The position numbers and the translations under genes were made by a program. From CAYRTD01 sp964528675 (GTDB taxonomy: Bacteria > Bacteroidota > Bacteroidia > Bacteroidales > GCA-2748055), in assembly GCA_964528675.1 (NCBI GenBank), contig CAZGTU010000007.1:1-64000 (forward strand): a DNA stretch of 64,000 nucleotides. Reading direction: 5' to 3'. Of this stretch, positions 58,376-64,000 are shown piece after piece. How positions within the stretch are numbered: position 1 is the first letter of the stretch; every line of letters begins with the position of its first letter. The notes below the pieces were generated by a model that made no database searches, had not been told where the DNA came from, and saw nothing but the letters and a program-made list of their open reading frames with translations.

Positions 58376-61366
58376 ATGAATAAAAAACCAAAAAAGCAAT
58401 CCTCAGACTCAGATTCCAGGCAAAAAAAATACTGGAGCAGTCTTGATGAATACCATGATATTCCTGATATCAATGAAGAAAGAGCTGAGGATAATCATAA
58501 GAATGCTGTTCTGGAAATGTTCGATGAAAAGATAACAGGAGCGAAATCCTCCCGCCGGGATTTTCTGAAGCTTTTCGGATTTAGTTTGACAGGTGCAGCG
58601 CTGGCTGCTTCCTGTGAAAAACCCGTACAGAAAGCCATTCCTTATGTTGTCCAACCTGAGGAGATAATTCCCGGGAAAGCTTTACATTATGCAACCACTT
58701 TTTTTGATGGGAAAGATTATTGCAGTGTTGTTATAAAAACCAGGGAAGGAAGACCCATCAAAGTGGAAGGAAATTCACTTTCTCCTTTCAACAGGGGAGG
58801 TACTACAGCCAGGGTTCAGGCATCTGTACTGAGTCTCTACGATGATGCTCGTTATAAAGAGCCTTTTGGCAAAGGAAGTAAAAATAGCTGGGAGAATATT
58901 GATTCCAATATCACAAAAGCTTTAAAAGATGCTGATGCTTCAGGTAAAGAAGTGGTTTTGCTGTCTTCAACCATTATCTCTCCGACCACTCGCAATCTTA
59001 TTGATGAATTTTCGTCGAATTACAGCAACTTTAAATGGGTGCAGTACGATGCTGTTTCACATTATGGCATAAGAAAAGCTTACGAAGCCCTGTTTGGTGC
59101 ACCCCTTATACCTGATCTTCGTTTTGATAAAGCAGATGTAGTTGTTGGATTTGGAGCAGATTTTCTTGGCTCCTGGCTTGCTCCGGCTCATTTTATTCCC
59201 TTATATGCCGAAAGAAAAAAACTTCACAGGGGGGAGACGGATATACTAAGACATTATCACTTTGAATCAGGAATGACTGTCACCGGGTCAAATGCAGATC
59301 ATCGTTTTCCTGTGAAGCCTGGGGCAGAGAAGAATATCCTGATCAATCTTTACAATCGGGTGGCGGAAAGAACCGGCCAAAGTACCCTGCCTTCTGTTGA
59401 GGTTGAAGTAGATATTTCTAATATGGTTGAAGATCTGCTTTCTGCCGGAAATCGTTCATTGGTGGTGTCAGGCAACAATGATCCTGAATGCCAGATGCTT
59501 GTTGCCGGGATCAACAGAATGTTAGGCGCAATAGGCACCACAGTTGATATTAACAATGCATTGAGGCTTGCAGCAGGGGATGATCTGGAAATGGATACCC
59601 TGGCAGAAAGTATTAACACCGGAAGGGTAGGGGCACTTCTGATACATGATGTGAATCCGGTGTATGATTATCCAGGCGGATCGGATTTGGGAGATGCTAT
59701 TTCAAAGCTCGATCTGAGTGTGTCATTTGCATGGATAAAAAATGAAACTTCTGAAGTTTGCCAGTACATCTGTCCCTTACATCATTACCTTGAATCCTGG
59801 GATGATGCAGAAGTGATACCGGGTCAGCTTTCTTTAACCCAGCCAACCATCAGACCCATATTTAATACCCGTTCCATGCAGGATTGTCTTCTGGCATGGA
59901 TGGGGAGAAATATTACCTATCAGTCTTATCTGAAAACGAGCTGGGAAGATCGATTCTGGGATGGAAAGGCAGAGTTTAATGATTTCTGGAATAAAAGTCT
60001 TCAGGAAGGTGTTTACAATTATGAAATTTCAGGTGGTTGGAATCCTGAATTTAACTCTGATCCTCTCAACAAGATTAAACCCGCAGAAAGGGGATCAGAT
60101 AATTTCACCCTGATAATGAGTGAAAGTGTGCAAATGGGAGATGGTAAATATGCAAACAATCCCTGGTTGCAGGAATTGCCTGATCCGATTGCTAAAGTAT
60201 GCTGGGACAATTTCCTTTCTTTATCACCGGAGGATGCCTCCAGGCTTGAAGTGAATAACGGGGATATGGTTTTGTTGAATAATGAAGTTAATATTCCTGT
60301 TCTTATCCAGCCCGGTCAGGCTGCATTAACTGCTTCCGTTTCTCTTGGATACGGACGAACATCGGCAGGTAAGGTTGGTGAAGATCTTGGCATTAATGCT
60401 TTTAAACTGGTTGATCTGAAAGATGGAATCAGGAGTTATTTTGTAAACGGGGTATCTATACAACCAACCGGCGAGAACATAATTCTGGCCCTCACCCAGA
60501 CGCATAATTCCATGGAAGGCAGGCCCATTGTGCGGGAAGCCAACCTGGATGAATATCTTGAGAGTTCAGATGCCGGGAATGAATTGCATGAAGAGTATGA
60601 ATCTCATCATAAAACACTTTATCCCGATGTTGAATTTGACGGATTTCACTGGGGACTCGCTGTAGATCTGAATGCCTGTGTGGGTTGCAATACCTGTGTG
60701 ATATCATGTCAGGCGGAAAATAATATTCCGGTTGTGGGAAAATCTGAGGTTTATCGAAGAAGGATCATGCATTGGATTAAAATTGATCGTTACTATTCTG
60801 ATGATCCGGCCAATCCCCATGTATCGTATCAGCCCAATTTGTGTCAGCATTGTGATAATGCACCCTGTGAAAATGTATGTCCGGTATCCGCTACCAATCA
60901 TAGCTCAGAGGGGATTAACCAGATGTCTTATAATAGATGTATAGGAACAAAGTATTGTATAAATAATTGTCCTTATCGTGCTCGCCGGTTCAACTGGTAT
61001 AAGTATGTAAACAATGATGAATTTGATTACAATACCCATTCCGATTTAGGGAAGATGGTATTGAACCCTGATGTAACTGTCCGTTCAAGAGGAGTTGTTG
61101 AAAAATGTTCATTCTGCGTGCAGAGAATACAGGAAAAGAAAATGGAAGCGAAGTTGGAAAACCGCAGCCTTGAGGATGGTGAAATTCAACCTGCCTGTGT
61201 TCAGGCTTGCCCTGCCGGTGCCCTTGTATTTGGAAACCTGAAGGACAAGAACAGCAAAGTATCAAAGATGTTTGCTGATGCCAGGAATTATCATTTACTG
61301 GAACAACTGCATACCCTGCCCAGTGTAGGATATCTTACAAAGATCAGGAATCAAAAAAAGAGTTAA
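58376..61366 (+). CDS. actB: Alternative Complex III subunit ActB, Mo-enzyme-like iron-sulfur protein
   Basis: This protein has 996 residues from the ATG at 58376; a TTG at 58337 extends the frame, but the family starts at KKYWSSLDEYHD. A Tat signal with SRRDFLKLFGFSLTGAALAA is near residue 50. The molybdopterin-oxidoreductase-like fold (about 75-720) is thought to lack a cofactor in this complex. The C-terminal ferredoxin domain (760-960) has CVGCNTCVISCQAENN, CQHCDNAPCENVCP, CIGTKYCINNCPYRARRF and CVQACPAG, giving up to four Fe-S clusters. It is the electron-transfer subunit. It lies 61 bases after actA. Confidence 0.95.
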   Translation: MNKKPKKQSSDSDSRQKKYWSSLDEYHDIPDINEERAEDNHKNAVLEMFDEKITGAKSSRRDFLKLFGFSLTGAALAASCEKPVQKAIPYVVQPEEIIPGKALHYATTFFDGKDYCSVVIKTREGRPIKVEGNSLSPFNRGGTTARVQASVLSLYDDARYKEPFGKGSKNSWENIDSNITKALKDADASGKEVVLLSSTIISPTTRNLIDEFSSNYSNFKWVQYDAVSHYGIRKAYEALFGAPLIPDLRFDKADVVVGFGADFLGSWLAPAHFIPLYAERKKLHRGETDILRHYHFESGMTVTGSNADHRFPVKPGAEKNILINLYNRVAERTGQSTLPSVEVEVDISNMVEDLLSAGNRSLVVSGNNDPECQMLVAGINRMLGAIGTTVDINNALRLAAGDDLEMDTLAESINTGRVGALLIHDVNPVYDYPGGSDLGDAISKLDLSVSFAWIKNETSEVCQYICPLHHYLESWDDAEVIPGQLSLTQPTIRPIFNTRSMQDCLLAWMGRNITYQSYLKTSWEDRFWDGKAEFNDFWNKSLQEGVYNYEISGGWNPEFNSDPLNKIKPAERGSDNFTLIMSESVQMGDGKYANNPWLQELPDPIAKVCWDNFLSLSPEDASRLEVNNGDMVLLNNEVNIPVLIQPGQAALTASVSLGYGRTSAGKVGEDLGINAFKLVDLKDGIRSYFVNGVSIQPTGENIILALTQTHNSMEGRPIVREANLDEYLESSDAGNELHEEYESHHKTLYPDVEFDGFHWGLAVDLNACVGCNTCVISCQAENNIPVVGKSEVYRRRIMHWIKIDRYYSDDPANPHVSYQPNLCQHCDNAPCENVCPVSATNHSSEGINQMSYNRCIGTKYCINNCPYRARRFNWYKYVNNDEFDYNTHSDLGKMVLNPDVTVRSRGVVEKCSFCVQRIQEKKMEAKLENRSLEDGEIQPACVQACPAGALVFGNLKDKNSKVSKMFADARNYHLLEQLHTLPSVGYLTKIRNQKKS

Positions 61367-61387
61367 TACGAATAAAAATTCCTCACA

Positions 61388-62749
61388 ATGTATAACAAAG
61401 GATTAAGAGGACCCTTAATTGAAGGCGATAAAACTTACAGTCAGATCAGTGCTGATATTATTGCACCAACTGAAACCCGGCCCGGGAATTGGTGGTTCAT
61501 AGGGATGGCCCTGGGAAGCCTGGCATCACTCTGGGGTATTTATGCCATTTACGAAACACTTGCTTATGGAATCGGTAGCTGGGGTGTAAATAATACTGTA
61601 GGCTGGGGATGGGCTATAATTAATTTCGTGTGGTGGATTGGTATAGGTCATGCAGGAACAGCTTTTTCTATTTTTCTTTTAATTCTTCGTCAACGATGGA
61701 GAACTTCCATTAATAGAGCAGCTGAGGCCATGACAGTCGTTGCGGTAGGGTGTGCCTCACTTTTCCCTGCCCTTCATATGGGAAGGATCTGGCTGGCGTT
61801 TTATATTTTTCCTTATCCTAATACGCGCGGTCCTCTCTGGGTGAACTTTAATTCACCATTATTCTGGGATTTTATTGCTATAACAGCCTATCTGCTGATT
61901 TCTTTTTCATTCTGGTACCTGGGTATGCTTCCCGATTTTGCAACCATAAGAGACAGAACTAAATCAAAAGTAAGAAAAGCAGTGTATGGATTCTTTGCCA
62001 TGGGATGGACGGGCTCATCAAGGCAATGGACAAGATTTGAATCTTTAAGCTTTATCCTGGGAGGTATTGCAGCGGTGCTTGTTGTATCTGTGCATTCAAT
62101 TGTTTCAACGGACTTTGCAGTTTCGGTTATTCCTGGCTGGCATACCACAATTTTTCCTCCCTATTTTGTTGTTGGAGCTATTTTTTCAGGTTTTGCTATG
62201 GTAGTAACACTTATGGTTATTATCAGAAAGATCTATAAACTTGAAAATTACATAACGGACAGGCATCTCGATGCTATTGCAAGGATACTGATCTTTATTT
62301 CATTGATCATGGGTACTGCATATATTACGGAGATATTTGTTGCTTGGTACAGTGGTAATGATTTCGAGATCTTCACCTTCTTTAAAAATCGTGTTACCGG
62401 AAAATATGCAGTCCAATTCTGGATTATGTTTACCTGTAATGCCTTGATCCCGCAATTATTTTGGATTCGTAAAGTAAGGAAAAGCATGCTTGCTTTATTT
62501 ATTATTTCCATTTTTATAAATGTGGGAATGTGGTTTGAGAGATTCAATATTGTGATTACATCACTGGGTAATGATTATCTGCCTTCAAACTGGGCAAATT
62601 ATGCGCCTACACTTACTGAAGTAGGTCTTTTTGTTGGTACAATCGGACTGTTTACTGTCGGGGTGCTTATGTTTTTCCGCTACATTCCAATGATAGCGAT
62701 TTCAGAGGTGAAATCTGTATTAAAGATTGGGACAAGAAAAGATGATTAA
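61388..62749 (+). CDS. actC: Alternative Complex III subunit ActC, NrfD-like quinol-binding membrane protein
   Basis: This protein has 453 residues and about 10 membrane segments. NrfD features include GWGWAIINFVWWIGIGHAGTAFS, TVVAVGCASLFPALHMGR, SVHSIVSTDFAVSVIPGWHTTIFPPYFVVGAIFSG and NRVTGKYAVQFWIMFTCN. The conserved His/Asp residues of the quinol site (GHAGT and HxIxSxD) are retained. It anchors the complex and oxidises menaquinol. It lies 21 bases after actB. Confidence 0.95.
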   Translation: MYNKGLRGPLIEGDKTYSQISADIIAPTETRPGNWWFIGMALGSLASLWGIYAIYETLAYGIGSWGVNNTVGWGWAIINFVWWIGIGHAGTAFSIFLLILRQRWRTSINRAAEAMTVVAVGCASLFPALHMGRIWLAFYIFPYPNTRGPLWVNFNSPLFWDFIAITAYLLISFSFWYLGMLPDFATIRDRTKSKVRKAVYGFFAMGWTGSSRQWTRFESLSFILGGIAAVLVVSVHSIVSTDFAVSVIPGWHTTIFPPYFVVGAIFSGFAMVVTLMVIIRKIYKLENYITDRHLDAIARILIFISLIMGTAYITEIFVAWYSGNDFEIFTFFKNRVTGKYAVQFWIMFTCNALIPQLFWIRKVRKSMLALFIISIFINVGMWFERFNIVITSLGNDYLPSNWANYAPTLTEVGLFVGTIGLFTVGVLMFFRYIPMIAISEVKSVLKIGTRKDD

Positions 62750-62766
62750 TTAAAATTTTTTATACA

Positions 62767-63288
62767 ATGGATGGCTTATTCAAAGTTGGTGTTTTTGATG
62801 ATGAAGAGAAATTGATCTCTTCACTGCAGGATCTTGTTGACAGGGGCATCAGCATACACGAAGTTTTCACTCCTTATCCGATGCATCGTGTAATCAGGAT
62901 TCTCAAACGAAAATCCATGTTACCCACTGCTGCTCTGATTTATGGTCTTGCAGGAGCGACTGCTGTACTTGCTTTTTTGTATTATACTTCGGTAATAAGC
63001 TGGCCAATTGTATATGGAGGGAAGCCGTTTAACACATTTCCTTCATTTATTGTGATCACAATCGTTTTAACGATCTTCATTGTCACCATTGCAAGTCTTG
63101 CAACTTTTTCCGCCAGATCCAAATTGGTTCCTGGAAATGAAAATCCTGTGTTTGACGAAAGAGGAACGGATGATAAATTCATAATAGTGTTATCCGATAA
63201 AGAAATTGAAGAGGGAAAATTTAAAGAAGCATCCGGTATTTTAAAACGAGGCGGGGCACTGGAGATCATTGATAAAAGTTTTGAATAG
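62767..63288 (+). CDS. actD: Alternative Complex III subunit ActD (DUF3341)
   Basis: This protein has 173 residues. The N-terminal cytosolic domain VGVFDDEEKLISSLQDLVDRGISIHEVFTPYPMH carries the DUF3341 signature (PYPMH). Two membrane segments follow (about 56-75 and 97-117: TAVLAFLYYTSVISWPIVYGG; FPSFIVITIVLTIFIVTIA). It is a peripheral membrane subunit of unknown mechanistic role. It lies 17 bases after actC. Confidence 0.93.
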   Translation: MDGLFKVGVFDDEEKLISSLQDLVDRGISIHEVFTPYPMHRVIRILKRKSMLPTAALIYGLAGATAVLAFLYYTSVISWPIVYGGKPFNTFPSFIVITIVLTIFIVTIASLATFSARSKLVPGNENPVFDERGTDDKFIIVLSDKEIEEGKFKEASGILKRGGALEIIDKSFE

Positions 63289-63303
63289 AAAAAATAACAG
63301 AAT

Positions 63304-63894
63304 ATGAAGATAAGAAAATCACATATACATCTGCCTGTTGTCTTCCTGCTGATATTTATTACAATTTCCTGCACAGATAACAGAAATCATCCCGGATACG
63401 ATTATTTTCCGGATATGTTCTATTCAGAGGCTTATGAAACATATTCCGAAAATCCTGTCTATGATGATGGAAGTACAATGAGAAAACCGGTTGAAGGCAG
63501 CATCCCGAGAGGATTTATCCCTTTCCAGTATACTAATGAAGAGGGAGAGCGTGAACGAGCCGGTGAAAAACTTGATAATCCTTTTTCAGGCAACCAAAAT
63601 GTTGTTAAAAGAGGACAGGAGGTATACCAAAACTTTTGTATTATGTGTCATGGTGAGGCAGGGAAAGGTGAGGGATATCTTCAAACAAGTGGTTTATACG
63701 TGGCACTTCCACGGAGCCTGGTTAATGATGTAGCACGCAACCTGAAAGATGGGGAGATCTATCATACCATTACACTCGGATTTGGCTCAATGGGAGCGCA
63801 TAAGTCACTGGTCAGGCCTGATGACCGGTGGAAAGCCATATCTTATATACGTCAGGTTTTGCAGGAAAACGAGGAAGACATTAGTAATCACTAA
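63304..63894 (+). CDS. actE: Alternative Complex III subunit ActE, lipoprotein monohaem cytochrome c
   Basis: This protein has 196 residues. The lipoprotein signal is MKIRKSHIHLPVVFLLIF, then the lipobox ISC (Cys about 23). A DYFPDMFYSEAYETYSENPV segment precedes the haem domain. One haem site, FCIMCHGEAGKGEG (about residue 116), and an axial-Met-like GFGSMGAHKSLVRP follow. It accepts electrons from ActA and passes them to an oxygen reductase. It lies 15 bases after actD. Confidence 0.93.
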   Translation: MKIRKSHIHLPVVFLLIFITISCTDNRNHPGYDYFPDMFYSEAYETYSENPVYDDGSTMRKPVEGSIPRGFIPFQYTNEEGERERAGEKLDNPFSGNQNVVKRGQEVYQNFCIMCHGEAGKGEGYLQTSGLYVALPRSLVNDVARNLKDGEIYHTITLGFGSMGAHKSLVRPDDRWKAISYIRQVLQENEEDISNH

Positions 63895-63914
63895 AAAGAA
63901 TTAAACTCAACATC

Positions 63915-64000
63915 ATGAAGGAAGAATTTAAAGCATCGAAGACCTTCCGAATTATCGCAGGTATCTGTATTCTGATTGGATTGGCCGGGTTTATTTATGG
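63915..64000 (+). CDS. actF: Alternative Complex III subunit ActF, N-terminal start (partial)
   Basis: The ATG at 63915 opens MKEEFKASKTFRIIAGICIL, running into a hydrophobic segment LIGLAGFIYG at the window edge. The position after actE and the amphipathic start fit ActF, a NrfD-like paralogue of ActC. Only 28 codons are visible, so the name rests on gene order. Confidence 0.7.
   Translation, partial: MKEEFKASKTFRIIAGICILIGLAGFIY

Overview
The window is a stretch of a Bacteroidota chromosome, with a short foreign piece at its left end. Several things place it: TAnnTTTG -7 promoter elements, weak Shine-Dalgarno sites, a type IX secretion (CHU_C type) C-terminal domain, many AQ-type signal peptides, a TonB receptor with a carboxypeptidase-regulatory N-domain, a quinol:cytochrome c Alternative Complex III operon, and the gene blocks hpt-adk-obgE and rsfS-ftsH-DUF2007-cdsA-psd. 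Base composition is about 40% G+C by eye. A Bacteroidales/Marinilabiliales-like facultative organism is my best guess, but the order is not proven. Bases 1 to about 544 are clearly G+C-rich and encode the 5' ends of an ABC-F ATPase and of ndk in an alphaproteobacterial style. ndk breaks off in mid-gene at about base 544, so this is most likely a chimeric assembly or amplification junction.

Layout. 0.66-5.4 kb: recJ, then two outer-membrane-type proteins (a helix-hairpin-helix/barrel protein and a PorV/PorQ-like barrel). 5.7-13.2 kb: purE, hpt-adk-obgE-PAP2, lplA, a CIA30 protein, a DUF5700 metallopeptidase lipoprotein and plsC. 13.8-19.7 kb: type IIA topoisomerase subunits B and A, shikimate kinase, and a queuosine-precursor transporter. 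19.9-32.7 kb: a flavodiiron protein, a Lys/Cys-rich secreted peptide, psd-cdsA-DUF2007-ftsH-rsfS, birA, an SRPBCC protein, pyrE, a NUDIX hydrolase, a thioredoxin-fold protein, coaD and an SLC12-like transporter. 33-37 kb: a LiaF-like protein, a decayed REP-associated transposase, then a small operon (HYC_CC_PP protein, TonB receptor, HMA protein) that looks like metal handling. 37-47 kb: sialate O-acetylesterase, lon, a GlmU-like protein, rpmE, a GNAT-like protein, a cysteine-desulfurase-like enzyme and a Bax-inhibitor-1 protein. 47-52 kb: four overlapping genes for surface polysaccharide (flippase, methyltransferase, GT4, asparagine-synthase-like), followed by tRNA-His. 52-57 kb: an FkbM methyltransferase, a WM-repeat secreted protein, DUF2147, folA-thyA and a T9SS cargo protein. 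57-64 kb: actABCDE and the start of actF.

Most genes are housekeeping or envelope genes in a conserved order. The respiratory picture combines Alternative Complex III, which feeds electrons from menaquinol towards an oxygen reductase, with an O2/NO-scavenging flavodiiron protein. This suits an organism living at changing oxygen levels. Repeats cluster in intergenic DNA (4.5, 5.5-5.7, 7.65, 52.2-52.3 and 54.1 kb). No CRISPR array, prophage, intact insertion sequence or rRNA is visible. The least described items are the WM-repeat secreted protein (53.5-53.9 kb), the Lys/Cys-rich peptide (21.2-21.5 kb), the HYC_CC_PP/TonB/HMA operon, and several remnants. These remnants are a frameshifted TnpREP, a poly-A frameshifted gene, and an orphan barrel C-terminus in frame behind a stop. 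I saw no large previously undescribed multi-gene system that I could defend.
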